Source: JAKACA01 sp963769255 | GTDB taxonomy: Bacteria > Actinomycetota > Acidimicrobiia > Acidimicrobiales > Bog-793 | DNA length: 64,000 nucleotides | Direction of reading: 5' to 3' | Assembly (NCBI GenBank): GCA_963769255.1 | Contig: CAVYKV010000001.1 | Coordinates: 124,001 to 188,000 of the forward strand | In this document: positions 25,688 to 34,624 of the stretch, in pieces | Numbering within the stretch: position 1 is the stretch's first letter | Layout: the number at the start of each line of letters is the position of its first letter | Notes under the pieces: generated by a model | Databases searched by the model: none | The model's input: only the letters and a program-made list of their open reading frames with translations | Told to the model about the DNA's origin: nothing | Position numbers and translations under genes: made by a program

Positions 25688-26325
25688 CGGCAGCGCCGGC
25701 GTCGCCATCGCCCCCGGCGAGGATCGCTGGGAGGGCGAGGGCCGCCACCTCGCCGCGGCCGCCCTATGACGTCGAGCGTTTGCTCGCCGTCGCCGTCGAG
25801 GTCTTCATCGAGCGCGGTTACGACGGGACGAGCATGGAGGATCTCGCCCGCGCCACGGGTATCTCGAAGTCGTCCATCTACCACCACGTCGAGTCGAAGG
25901 AGACCCTCCTCCGGCTCGCCCTCGAGCGTGCTCTCGACGCCCTCTTCGCCATCGCCGGCGAGGAGGGGGCGCAGTCGCCCCTCGCCGTCGACCGCCTCCG
26001 CTACGTCATCGGGCGCGTCGTCGAGGTGCTCTGCGCCGAGCTGCCCTATGTCACGCTCCTCCTCCGCGTGAGGGGCAACACCGCCACGGAGCGACGGGCG
26101 CTCGACCGCAGGCGGGAGTTCGACCGCTTCGTGCAATCGGTCGTGGCCGAGGCCTCCTCGAAGGGGCAGCTCCTGACGGATCTCCCGCCGACGCTGGCCG
26201 AGCGCCTCGTCTTCGGGATGATCAACTCGATCACCGAGTGGTACCGCCCCGGCAGGGTGGGTGTCGAGGAGCTTCGGACCGCTGTCGTCGCCTTGGCCAT
26301 GGCCGGCCTCGGCGGTGATCGATGA
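25684..26325 (+). CDS. paaR: TetR-family regulator, probable PaaR repressor
   Basis: A 213-residue regulator. The TetR HTH (FIERGYDGTSMEDLARATGI, then SKSSIYHHVESKETLL) begins near residue 40 after a basic, Pro/Ala-rich extension of about 28 residues. It is embedded in the paa cluster between paaG and paaK and overlaps both neighbours by four bases. TetR-type PaaR proteins repress paa genes and are released by phenylacetyl-CoA. Two matching palindromes in the cluster support this; the effector is inferred from family knowledge. Confidence 0.85.
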   Translation: MTAAPASPSPPARIAGRARAATSPRPPYDVERLLAVAVEVFIERGYDGTSMEDLARATGISKSSIYHHVESKETLLRLALERALDALFAIAGEEGAQSPLAVDRLRYVIGRVVEVLCAELPYVTLLLRVRGNTATERRALDRRREFDRFVQSVVAEASSKGQLLTDLPPTLAERLVFGMINSITEWYRPGRVGVEELRTAVVALAMAGLGGDR

Positions 26326-27674
26326 CCTTCGACGCCGGGGAGCGGCTGGACACCGGCGCCCTCCGGCAGTTGCAAGAGGAGCGGTGGGCGGCCCTGTGTG
26401 CCCGCCTCGAGGGCCACGCCTTCCACGGCGCTCGGCTGCGCGGCGCCGGCCGCCTCGGCGACATCGCCTCCTTGCCGTTCACGACGAAACAGGACCTCTG
26501 GGACGCCTACCCCCTCGGCCTCCTCACGGTCGGGCGGGGCGATCTCCGCCGCCTGCACGCCACCTCGGGCACGAAGGGGCGACCCACGATCGCCGCCTAC
26601 ACGGCGGGAGATCTGGAGCTGTTCCGCACCGTCAACGCCCGTGCCCTGGCGGCGGCCGGCGCCGGGGCGGGCACGCCCGTCCACAACGCCTACGGCTACG
26701 GGCTCTTCACGGGCGGCCTCGGCCTGCACGGTGGCGCCGAGCTCCTCGGCTGCGCCGTCGTGCCCATCTCCGGGGGCCAGACGGCGCGCCAGGTGGCGCT
26801 CGTGCGCGACCTGCGACCGGAGGTGCTCTGCTGCACCCCGAGCTACGCCGCCCTCCTCGGCGAAGCCTTGCAGGAGGCGGGGATCGGGCCGGACGACAAC
26901 CCGCTCAGCGCCGGCATCTTCGGGGCGGAGCCGTGGACCGAGCAGCTGCGGACCCGCATCGAGGCCCTCCACGGCATCGTCGCCCTCGACATCTACGGCC
27001 TCTGCGAGGTCATCGGGCCGGGCGCCGCCTTCGAGTGCCCGCAGTCGCGTGCGGAGCTGGCCACCGGCGGGCGAGGCGGCCTGCACGTCAACGAGGACCA
27101 TTTCTTCGTCGAGGTCGTGGATCCCCTGGGCGGCGAACCCGTCGCCGAGGGCGAGATCGGCGAGCTCGTGTTCACGACGCTCACGAAAGAGGCGGTGCCC
27201 CTCGTGCGCTACCGCACGGGCGATCTCTCCAGCCTCTCGACGCAACCGTGCGCCTGCGGGCGCACCACGGTTCGCATGTCCCGCCTCGTGGGGCGCAGCG
27301 ACGACATGATCGTCGTGCGCGGCGTCAACGTCTTCCCCTCCGAGATCGAGGCCGTGCTCCTCGCCGCCGCGGCGCTCGGTCCCCACTACACGATCGTGCT
27401 CGACTCGACCCGCCCCATGCCCGAGCTCGTCGTCGTGTGCGAGCTGGCGAGCGGCGAGGGGGCGGGAGGGGGCGATCCGGAGGCCGCCGGCGCTCTGGCG
27501 CCCGATCTGTCCGCCCGCCTCTCGGAGCGCCTCGGTGTGAGCGGCCGCGTCGTCGTGGGGCCGCCCGGATCGGTGCCGCGCACCGAGGTGGGCAAGGCCG
27601 TCCGCCTCGTCCGCAGGACGCCGGAGGCCGACGGGCGCACACCCGAGCTCGCCCGCCTCATGGACGGGCCCTGA
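26322..27674 (+). CDS. paaK: Phenylacetate-CoA ligase
   Basis: A 450-residue adenylate-forming enzyme. The ATP loop HATSGTKGRPT (79-89), the adenine-site segment DIYGLCEVIGPG, and the hinge region YRTGDL are present, followed by the small C-terminal domain with FPSEIEAVLL. It activates phenylacetate to phenylacetyl-CoA with ATP, the committing step of the pathway. The ATG overlaps the paaR stop (ATGA), so paaG-paaR-paaK form one unit. Confidence 0.92.
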   Translation: MTFDAGERLDTGALRQLQEERWAALCARLEGHAFHGARLRGAGRLGDIASLPFTTKQDLWDAYPLGLLTVGRGDLRRLHATSGTKGRPTIAAYTAGDLELFRTVNARALAAAGAGAGTPVHNAYGYGLFTGGLGLHGGAELLGCAVVPISGGQTARQVALVRDLRPEVLCCTPSYAALLGEALQEAGIGPDDNPLSAGIFGAEPWTEQLRTRIEALHGIVALDIYGLCEVIGPGAAFECPQSRAELATGGRGGLHVNEDHFFVEVVDPLGGEPVAEGEIGELVFTTLTKEAVPLVRYRTGDLSSLSTQPCACGRTTVRMSRLVGRSDDMIVVRGVNVFPSEIEAVLLAAAALGPHYTIVLDSTRPMPELVVVCELASGEGAGGGDPEAAGALAPDLSARLSERLGVSGRVVVGPPGSVPRTEVGKAVRLVRRTPEADGRTPELARLMDGP

Positions 27675-27744
27675 CGGCGACGCGCCGGCTCTGCGGCATA
27701 CTCGCTGGCGACGTCCGCATTGGCGGGAGAGAAGGGGAGGAGAC

Positions 27745-28932
27745 ATGACCGAGGCGGCACTCGTGGCGATCGTACGCACCCCCATCGGCAAGTACGGCGG
27801 CTCGCTCCGGGGCGTGCGGCCCGACGACCTCGCCGCCCTCGTCGTCGGCGAGGCGGTCGAGCGCGCCGGCGTCCCGGCCGACGCCGTCGACGAGGTCGTG
27901 TTCGGGTGTGCGAACCAAGCGGGGGAGGACAACCGCAATGTCGCCCGCATGGCCGCCCTCCTTGCAGGGCTGCCCGACTCCGTGCCGGGCTTCACGGTCA
28001 ACCGCTTGTGCGCGAGCGGCCTCACTGCCGTCGCCGTCGCCGCCCAGATGATCGCCTCCGGCAACGCCGACCTCGTCGTGGCGGGCGGTGTGGAGTCGAT
28101 GACGCGGGCGCCCTGGGTGCTCGCCAAGCCGGCGACGCCGTTCGCCAAGCCGGGCGAGATCGTCGACTCGTCGCTCGGCTGGCGCTTCGTGAACGACCGC
28201 ATGCGGGAGCTCGACGGCGGCCTCGCCACGCTGTCGATGGGGGAGACGGTCGAGGAGGTCGCCACGCTCGACGGCATCACGCGGGAGGAGTGCGACGAGT
28301 TCGCCCTCGAGTCGCATCGGCGGGCGGTGGCGGCTGCCAAGGACGGTCACTTCGCCGGGGAGATCGTCGCCGTCGCCACCGACGCCGGAGCCGTCGACAG
28401 CGACGAGGGGCCCCGGCCCGACACGAGCCTCGAGCGCCTGGCGCGGCTGAAGCCGGCCTTCCGGCCCTCCGGCATCGTCACGGCGGGGAACGCCTCGACG
28501 CTCAACGACGGGGCCGCCGCCGTCGTCGTCGCGAGCGAAGCGGCCCTGCAGCGCTGGTCGCTCGAGCCACGGGCCCGCGTGGTGGCGGGCGCGGCCGCCG
28601 GCGTCCCGCCCCATCTCATGGGGCTCGGCCCGGTGCCGGCCACCGAGAAGGTGCTCGCTCGCACCGGCTGGTCGGTCGACGACCTCGACGCCGTCGAGCT
28701 CAACGAGGCCTTCGCCGCCCAGGCGATCGCCTGCGAGCGCCGCCTCGGTCTCGATCACGCCCGTGTCAATGCCGACGGCGGCGCCATCGCCCTCGGCCAC
28801 CCTCTCGGTTGCAGCGGCACGAGGCTCGTCGTGACGCTCCTCGGCCGCCTCGAGCGGGAGGGCGGCCACAAGGGCCTCGCCACCATGTGCGTCGGCGTCG
28901 GGCAGGGGGCGGCCCTCCTCGTCGAGCGCTGA
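27745..28932 (+). CDS. paaJ: Acetyl-CoA acyltransferase (thiolase), PaaJ/PcaF-like
   Basis: A 395-residue thiolase. The nucleophilic Cys89 in NRLCASG, the His in GHPLG and the second Cys in MCVGVGQG are intact. In the paa pathway PaaJ cleaves 3-oxo-5,6-dehydrosuberyl-CoA and 3-oxoadipyl-CoA to acetyl-CoA and succinyl-CoA. AAGGGGAGGAG provides a strong ribosome binding site before the ATG. Position between paaK and paaA supports this role, though substrate specificity is not readable from sequence. Confidence 0.88.
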   Translation: MTEAALVAIVRTPIGKYGGSLRGVRPDDLAALVVGEAVERAGVPADAVDEVVFGCANQAGEDNRNVARMAALLAGLPDSVPGFTVNRLCASGLTAVAVAAQMIASGNADLVVAGGVESMTRAPWVLAKPATPFAKPGEIVDSSLGWRFVNDRMRELDGGLATLSMGETVEEVATLDGITREECDEFALESHRRAVAAAKDGHFAGEIVAVATDAGAVDSDEGPRPDTSLERLARLKPAFRPSGIVTAGNASTLNDGAAAVVVASEAALQRWSLEPRARVVAGAAAGVPPHLMGLGPVPATEKVLARTGWSVDDLDAVELNEAFAAQAIACERRLGLDHARVNADGGAIALGHPLGCSGTRLVVTLLGRLEREGGHKGLATMCVGVGQGAALLVER

Positions 28933-28975
28933 GGGCCGGCGGCCTCGGCGGTCGCCTGCAGCGCCGCTACACTTA

Positions 28976-28995
28976 CCGACCGAATGTTCGGTCGG
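28976..28995. promoter_or_regulatory. Candidate PaaR operator 2 (upstream of paaA)
   Basis: A 20-bp palindrome, CCGACCGAA-TG-TTCGGTCGG, with perfect 9-base arms around a 2-base centre. It differs from operator 1 at only three central positions. It sits 63 bp before the paaA GTG and directly after TACACT, a possible -10 box (28968-28973), so repression by blocking transcription is plausible. Confidence 0.75.
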
Positions 28996-29038
28996 GCGAT
29001 CCGGGAGACCGGGTGCCGCCGTCGAGGGAGGGATTCTC

Positions 29039-29062
29039 GTGACCGCCAGGGGTGACTCGTGA
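29039..29062 (+). other. Possible 7-codon leader ORF ahead of paaA
   Basis: GTG ACC GCC AGG GGT GAC TCG TGA begins six to eight bases after GAGGGAGGG, a better Shine-Dalgarno than the one serving paaA. Its stop overlaps the paaA GTG (29059) by two bases in another frame. The first nine bases duplicate the paaA start (GTGACCGCC). It may be a coupling leader or chance. Confidence 0.3.
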
Positions 29063-30040
29063 CCGCCGATGTGCAGCTCGCCAGCCAGGGACGCTTCGAC
29101 GCCCTCCTCGCCGCCGACCAGCGCATCGAGCCGAGGGACTGGATGCCCGACGCCTACCGGTCGACGCTCGTCCGCCAGATCGCCCAGCATGCCCACTCGG
29201 AGATCATCGGGATGCAACCGGAGGGCAACTGGCTCACGCGGGCGCCCTCGCTGAAGCGCAAGGCCATCCTCATCGCCAAGGTGCAGGACGAGGCGGGGCA
29301 CGGCCTCTACCTCTACGGGGCGGCCGAGTCGCTCGGGACCTCACGTGACGAGCTGCTCGACCTCCTGCACGCCGGCCGGCAGCGCTACTCCTCTATCTTC
29401 AACTACCCCACTCTCACCTGGGCGGACGTCGGTGCGATCGGCTGGCTCGTGGACGGCGCCGCCATCATGAACCAGATTCCGCTCACGAGGTGCTCGTACG
29501 GTCCCTACGGGCGCGCCATGGTCCGGATTCTGCAAGGAGGAGAGCTTTCACCAGCGGCAGGGTTTCGAGCTGTTGCTGACGCTCTCGAGGGGTACGGAGG
29601 AGCAGCACGCCATGGCGCAGGATGCCGTCGACCGCTGGTGGTGGCCCTCCGTGATGATGTTCGGCCCGCCCGACACCGACTCGCCCCACTCGGAGCAGTC
29701 GATGTCGTGGGGCATCAAGCGCTTCTCGAACGACGAGCTCCGCCAGCGCTTCATCGACATCTGCGTGCCGCAGGCCGCCGTGCTCGGGCTCGCTCTGCCC
29801 GACGCCTCGTTGCGGTGGAACGCCGAGCGGGGCCACTACGACTTCGGCGAGATCGACTGGTCGGAGTTCCGGCGCGTGCTCGCCGGCAACGGTCCGTGCA
29901 ACCGGCAGCGGCTGGCCCGCCGGACCCTGGCGCACGAGGACGGTGCCTGGGTGCGGGAGGCGGCCGCCGCCTACGCCCGCAAGCACGCCCAAACGGGCTC
30001 CGCCGGAGAGAGGTCGGGGGAGCATGCCGGCGTCGCCTGA
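29059..30040 (+). pseudogene. paaA: paaA, ring-1,2-epoxidase catalytic subunit, split by a +1 frameshift
   Basis: PaaA is the di-iron oxygenase subunit of the phenylacetyl-CoA epoxidase. Residues 1-156 (through GPYGRAMVRI) are normal PaaA. An extra T at 29528/29529 then shifts the frame. Removing one T restores ICKEESFHQRQGFELLLTLS, which carries expected di-iron ligands, and joins the downstream open frame (through RWWWPSVMMFGP, GHYDFGEIDW and the end at 30040). The total length after correction is about 326 residues, normal for PaaA. All downstream genes are intact, so this is either a sequencing or assembly error or a recent inactivating mutation. The GTG start at 29059 gives the family N-terminus. 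Confidence 0.87.
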
Positions 30041-30329
30041 GGACCAGGCGGCAGCCTGGCCGCTCTGGGAGGTCTTCGTCCGGCCGCGGCGGGGCCTCTC
30101 GCACACGCACGCCGGCAGCCTGCATGCCCCCGACGCCCCCCTGGCCCTCCAGAACGCCCGCGACCTCTTCACGCGGCGGCAGGAGGGGGTGAGCATCTGG
30201 GTCGTCCCTTCGGCCGGCATCACCGCCTCGAGTCCCGACGAGAAGGACGCCTTCTTCGACCCGGCGGCCGACAAGGTCTACCGGCACCCCACCTTCTACG
30301 AGATCCCCGACGAGGTGGAGCACCTGTGA
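30024..30329 (+). CDS. paaB: Phenylacetyl-CoA epoxidase subunit PaaB
   Basis: A 101-residue protein. LWEVFVRPRRGLSHTHAGSL near the N-terminus and the DAPLALQNARDLFTRR segment are typical of PaaB, followed by SIWVVPS and a C-terminal FYEIPDEVEHL. PaaB bridges subunits of the PaaABCE epoxidase. The start is ATG at 30024 behind GGGGGA, overlapping the end of paaA by 17 bases. Its stop overlaps the paaC GTG. Confidence 0.92.
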   Translation: MPASPEDQAAAWPLWEVFVRPRRGLSHTHAGSLHAPDAPLALQNARDLFTRRQEGVSIWVVPSAGITASSPDEKDAFFDPAADKVYRHPTFYEIPDEVEHL

Positions 30330-31099
30330 ACCCGGCGACCGCCCGATCGCTCTCGCCCGCCCTGGCGGCCTACACCCTCGGCCTCGGCGACGACGCCCTC
30401 GTCCTCTCACAGCGCCTCTGCGAGTGGGCGACGCGTGCGCCGGTCATCGAGGAGGACGTCGCCCTCATGAACATCGCCCTCGATCTCCTCGGCCAGGCGC
30501 GATCCCTCCTCGCCTACGCCGGCGAGCTGGAGGGCGCCGGCCGGAGCGAGGACGACCTCGCTTACCTGAGACAGGAGCGGGACTTCCGCAACTGCCAACT
30601 CGTCGAGGTCCCGAACGGGGACTTCGGCCGGACGATGGCGCGGCAGCTGCTGTTCTCGGCCTACCAGGTCGAGCTCTACGGCGCCCTGTCCGATTCGGCC
30701 GACGAGCGCCTCGCCGGCGTGGCGGCGAAAGCCGCCAAGGAGGTCGCCTACCACCGCGAGCACGCCGCCGCCTGGGTCGTCCGCCTGGGCGACGGCACGG
30801 TGGAGAGCCACGCCCGCATGGCGAGCGGGCTCGCCGACGTGTGGCCGTACACCGACGAGCTCTTCGAGCCGCTTGTCTCCGACGAGGTCGTGGCGGCCGG
30901 CGTGGCACCCGATCCGGTGAGCCTGCGGCGGCCGTGGCTCGCCTTCGTCTCGGAGGTCGTTGCGGCGGCCACGCTCGAGGTGCCCGACGTCGCCCCGGCC
31001 CCCACCAGCGGGCGGCAGGGCCTGCACTCCGAGGCGTTCGGCTACCTCCTCGCCGAAATGCAGCACCTGCACCGCTCCCACCCAGGGGCGACGTGGTGA
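30326..31099 (+). CDS. paaC: Phenylacetyl-CoA epoxidase subunit PaaC
   Basis: A 257-residue helical ferritin-like structural subunit. EEDVALMNIALDLLGQARSL, the LRQERDFRNCQLVE segment and KEVAYHREHAAAWVVRLGDG are characteristic of PaaC. It forms the heterodimer with PaaA in the ring-epoxidising complex. GTGA overlaps occur at both ends (with paaB and paaD), indicating tight translational coupling. Confidence 0.93.
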   Translation: MNPATARSLSPALAAYTLGLGDDALVLSQRLCEWATRAPVIEEDVALMNIALDLLGQARSLLAYAGELEGAGRSEDDLAYLRQERDFRNCQLVEVPNGDFGRTMARQLLFSAYQVELYGALSDSADERLAGVAAKAAKEVAYHREHAAAWVVRLGDGTVESHARMASGLADVWPYTDELFEPLVSDEVVAAGVAPDPVSLRRPWLAFVSEVVAAATLEVPDVAPAPTSGRQGLHSEAFGYLLAEMQHLHRSHPGATW

Positions 31100-31611
31100 C
31101 GGGTGGCCGTCTCTCGGCCGCCGAGGACGTCGCCCGCATCGCCGGCTCGGTGGAGGACCCCGAGCTGCCCACCCTCACGATCGAGGAGCTCGGCATCCTC
31201 CGAGCCGTCACGGTGGACGAGGAGGGCCACGTCGAGGTGAGACTCACACCCACCTACTCGGGGTGCCCGGCCGTCGAGGTCATCGAGCACGACGTGCGGG
31301 CAGCGCTGGAGGCGGGCGGTTGGGACGACGTGACGGTGCGCCGGGTGCTCTCGCCGGCCTGGACGACGGACTGGATCTCGCCGGAGGGACGGCGCAAGCT
31401 CGCCGCCGGTGGCATCGCCCCGCCCGGCCCGCCAGGGTCGCCGGTGGGAGGCAGCGCCGGCGTCGGTCAGCCGGTCGTCTTCGTCGTACCCTGCCCGCTC
31501 TGCGGGTCGCACGACACCGAGGTGGTGTCCAGGTTCGGCTCCACGCCCTGCAAGGCGCTCCGCCGCTGCCTAGCCTGTGGCGAGCCTTTCGACCACTTCA
31601 AGCCGTTGTGA
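31096..31611 (+). CDS. paaD: PaaD, Fe-S/maturation-type protein of the epoxidase operon
   Basis: A 171-residue protein. The N-terminal half is a DUF59/MIP18-type domain (EDPELPTLTIEELGILRAV, TPTYSGCPAVEVI). The C-terminus has a four-Cys element, CPLCG and CLACGEPFDHFK with intervening Cys, likely binding a metal or Fe-S cluster. PaaD is required for epoxidase activity and is thought to mature the PaaE iron-sulfur centre. Tandem GTGs at 31093 and 31096 are both in frame; 31096 makes the GTGA overlap with paaC. Confidence 0.9.
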   Translation: MTGGRLSAAEDVARIAGSVEDPELPTLTIEELGILRAVTVDEEGHVEVRLTPTYSGCPAVEVIEHDVRAALEAGGWDDVTVRRVLSPAWTTDWISPEGRRKLAAGGIAPPGPPGSPVGGSAGVGQPVVFVVPCPLCGSHDTEVVSRFGSTPCKALRRCLACGEPFDHFKPL

Positions 31612-32696
31612 CGGCGGCCGGGGGCGCCGAGGCGCTGCCGAGCCGGTGGGTGGCCATGCGCGTAGCGAGCGTGGAGAGGTTGACGGATGACTCGGTGGTG
31701 GTGGGTTTCGACGGGGCGATGCCGTACCTGGCGGGTCAGCACCTGACGTTGCGACGCCTCGTGGACGGGGTCGAGCTCCGGCGCACCTACTCGATCTGCG
31801 CCAGCGCCCTCGGCGGCGACCTGCGCATCGGCGTCAAGCGGCTGGAGGGCGGGGCGTTCTCGACCTGGGTCAACGACGAGCTGGCGCCGGGCGACGTCGT
31901 CGAGGTGGCGGCACCGGCGGGGCGCTTCACGCCGCGCCTCGACGCCAACTCGAGCCGCCGTTACGTCGCCATCGTCGCCGGCAGCGGCATCACGCCCATC
32001 CTCTCCATCGTCACGACCCTCCTCGAGGCCGAGCCGCTGAGCTCGGTCGTTCTCTGGTACGGCAACAAGACGACCCGCGACGTCATGTTCCTGGAGGAGC
32101 TGTGCGACCTGAAGGACCGCTTCCCCCACCGCTTCGAGCTGCTCTTCTTCCTCTCCCGGGAAGAGCAGGAGGTCGAGCTGTTGAGCGGCCGCCTCGACGG
32201 CGGCCGGGTGCGGCGCCTCCTCGCCGAGCTGCAGCCGGCGGGCGAGGTCGACGAGTGGTTCCTCTGCGGCCCCTTCACGATGGTGGGGGAGCTCCGGGTC
32301 GTCCTCGGTGAGGCGGGCGTCGACGCCGCCCGCATCCACGCCGAGATCTTCCACGTCGACGGGGAGGTGCCCCGCGCCGCCCGGGCGGCGCGATCCGCCC
32401 TGCACGACTGGGGCGGGCGGACGAGCGCCGTGACCGTCGTGCTGAACGGCCGGGCGACGACGGTGACGGTCCCCTTCGACGGCGACCCCATCCTCGACGC
32501 CCTCATCCCGGTGCGGACGGACGCCCCCTTCTCCTGCACGAGCGGGGTCTGCGGCACCTGCCGGGCGCGCGTGACGGCCGGGGCGGTCGAGATGGACGTC
32601 GCCTACGCCCTCGAGCCGGACGAGACCGTCCGCGGCTACGTCCTCATGTGCCAGTCGCACCCGACGACCGACGAGGTGCGGCTCGAGATCGAGTGA
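31608..32696 (+). CDS. paaE: PaaE, reductase of the phenylacetyl-CoA epoxidase
   Basis: A 362-residue flavin and iron-sulfur reductase. An FAD domain with RRTYSICAS, an NAD(P) domain with AGSGITPILS and FLCGPFTM, and a C-terminal plant-type ferredoxin domain with CTSGVCGTCRARV and a distal Cys are all present in PaaE order. It transfers electrons from NADPH to PaaA. The GTG overlaps the paaD stop. It ends the paaABCDE operon; a convergent membrane-protein gene follows. Confidence 0.93.
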   Translation: MTAAGGAEALPSRWVAMRVASVERLTDDSVVVGFDGAMPYLAGQHLTLRRLVDGVELRRTYSICASALGGDLRIGVKRLEGGAFSTWVNDELAPGDVVEVAAPAGRFTPRLDANSSRRYVAIVAGSGITPILSIVTTLLEAEPLSSVVLWYGNKTTRDVMFLEELCDLKDRFPHRFELLFFLSREEQEVELLSGRLDGGRVRRLLAELQPAGEVDEWFLCGPFTMVGELRVVLGEAGVDAARIHAEIFHVDGEVPRAARAARSALHDWGGRTSAVTVVLNGRATTVTVPFDGDPILDALIPVRTDAPFSCTSGVCGTCRARVTAGAVEMDVAYALEPDETVRGYVLMCQSHPTTDEVRLEIE

Positions 32697-32782
32697 GTCG
32701 ACGGTCCCTCCCCGGACGGCGGCGCCGGAGCGACCGACTCGAGATGGCGGGCGCGCTCGCGCCGAGGTCGCCGCGACTTCGC

Positions 32783-34624
32783 TCAGGGAGCGACATCGTG
32801 CGTCGCCGAGATCGTGAAGGGATGGCTGCAGACGAAGACGACGTAGCGGTCGACCGACGCGGTCTGTCGCAAAGGGCCGCAGATTTGGGTGGCTGCGGCG
32901 AGCGAGACGCCCCCGGCCGGCGCTCCGGTGTCGTAGACGACGAAGTCGAACTCCCGGCCCGCGTACCACCTCGAGGTGGACTCCCGTCCGTAGCGCCGCA
33001 GCTGTCCGTCGAAGAAGCGGACGGGGGCCACGCGTACGCGGCCGTCGCTCTCCACGGTGACGATGTTGGAGGCCCAGTAGGCACCGACACCTCGCGTCAG
33101 ATCGTGAGCCTCGAGCCAGGACGCCAGCGAGACGGCCGCGGCGTGGGGCAAGGGCTTGGCCACCTGGTACGCCGTGCCCGCCCCGAAGCACGCCACGACG
33201 GCTGCACCGGCGGCGGCCATGCTCGTCCGGATCGACGGCCGGCGGGCGCCGTCGAAATACCTCCCGAGCTCCCTGGCGGCGAGGATGATCATGAAGACGA
33301 CGCACGCCGTGAGGTAGCGCACGAAGGCGGAGGTGTTCACCGACGAGAGGGCCAGGTACGAAAGGGCGGACCCGAGCGCGCCGAAGACGAGCATGTCCTC
33401 GACGTGCCAGTCGTCGGCGTGCGACCGCCACCATGGCCCGCTCCCTCCTGGGGACGCCGCTGACGACCCGTCGGTGCCGGCGAGGGACGGTACGGACGGG
33501 TACGACCCAGCGGGTGGCTCGGGTTCTGCTGTCTCCGCGTCACCCGTCGGCATGGTCTCGGCGCTCAGGACGCCGGTGACGAGCCTGAGGACGGCGAGCA
33601 GCGAGCACGCGAGGACGAGCAGGCCACCGGCCAGGTGGGCGTCCTGCAATCCGGAGGGAACGCCGCCGGTCCCGAACACGCTGCTGCGCAGGCCGAGGAG
33701 CTCGCCGCCGAGGCCGAACAGGTGCCGGACGTTCTCGAGCACCTGGTGGGAAGAGGCGAGCTTGTCCGCCCCGCCGATACCGAAGGTACCGAGCTCGTCG
33801 GCTATCCACCGTGCGAGGAGGGCGAGCGCCACCGCGGCGCCGGCGGCCGTCACCGACGGTGCTCCGGAGCGGAGGCGTCGCGTGCGAAGCATGGCAGCGA
33901 TGCCGGCGAGAAGCACAGGCACCGTGCCATAGGCGAGCACCAGGAGATCGCCGAGCATCCCGACAGCGAGAAGGACGGCGGCGACGACGACCCCGGGCCC
34001 GAAGCGAGCGCGCCGGAGGGCGTAGAAGGCCGCAAGGGAGAAGAGGAGGGCTCCGATGTGGTGGCCGCCGGCGAGGAGGAAGCTCGCCAAGGCGTGGGGT
34101 GCGAGGACGACGAAGGCGACCACGGTGACGCCGGCCGCCACGCTGCCCGCCCGCCGGCGCCCCGCAATGGCGAGAAGTCCGCCCACGACGACCACGAGGG
34201 CCACCTCCGCCGCCGGCACGAGAGCCAGCTCGGTTCGCGTGACCCCGAGGATCAGGGTGGCGAGGCCGTAGAACGGCACCTCGGTGGTCCAGAACGAGTC
34301 GAAGGACAACGACCATCCGTGCAAGAGGACGTTGCCGCGGGAGAGCGATCGCCCTTCGAGCACGAGCGACGCCTGGTCCGAGGTGCGGCTGGGATCGGCG
34401 TGCTGCGAGATGAGGTCGAGGAGCGTGACGAGGACGCAGAACGCCAGGACGGCGAGCGCCCACCACCCCAAGCGCCGGTACCACCGCCCTGACGCCTCTC
34501 CTGAGCGTCCGACGGCACTCTCGGACGCGACCGATATGGGCTCCACCAGGGGAAAAAGCCTAGCTGGCGGTGTCGCCGCGGCGCAGACTCGGCCCCTCGG
34601 GGGTAGCGCTCGCCGCCCCGGCAA
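32783..34624 (-). CDS. Large polytopic membrane protein, possible GT-C glycosyltransferase
   Basis: A 613-residue protein with about ten to eleven predicted membrane helices, a polar Ser/Pro/Gly-rich cytoplasmic insert (about 365-405) and a soluble C-terminal domain of about 120 residues. An early loop, QHADPSRTSDQASLVLEGRS, sits where GT-C transferases carry a catalytic Asp, but the family is not certain. The start shown is TTG directly after the lrp stop; GTG at 34546 (VEPISVAS) is equally likely. It may be cotranscribed with the upstream Lrp gene. Confidence 0.6.
   Translation of the reverse strand: MPGRRALPPRGRVCAAATPPARLFPLVEPISVASESAVGRSGEASGRWYRRLGWWALAVLAFCVLVTLLDLISQHADPSRTSDQASLVLEGRSLSRGNVLLHGWSLSFDSFWTTEVPFYGLATLILGVTRTELALVPAAEVALVVVVGGLLAIAGRRRAGSVAAGVTVVAFVVLAPHALASFLLAGGHHIGALLFSLAAFYALRRARFGPGVVVAAVLLAVGMLGDLLVLAYGTVPVLLAGIAAMLRTRRLRSGAPSVTAAGAAVALALLARWIADELGTFGIGGADKLASSHQVLENVRHLFGLGGELLGLRSSVFGTGGVPSGLQDAHLAGGLLVLACSLLAVLRLVTGVLSAETMPTGDAETAEPEPPAGSYPSVPSLAGTDGSSAASPGGSGPWWRSHADDWHVEDMLVFGALGSALSYLALSSVNTSAFVRYLTACVVFMIILAARELGRYFDGARRPSIRTSMAAAGAAVVACFGAGTAYQVAKPLPHAAAVSLASWLEAHDLTRGVGAYWASNIVTVESDGRVRVAPVRFFDGQLRRYGRESTSRWYAGREFDFVVYDTGAPAGGVSLAAATQICGPLRQTASVDRYVVFVCSHPFTISATHDVAP

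Noticed and set aside
27672..27702. TGACGG / CATACT promoter before the thiolase gene
   Set aside because: The 19-base spacing and weak boxes are within chance expectation.
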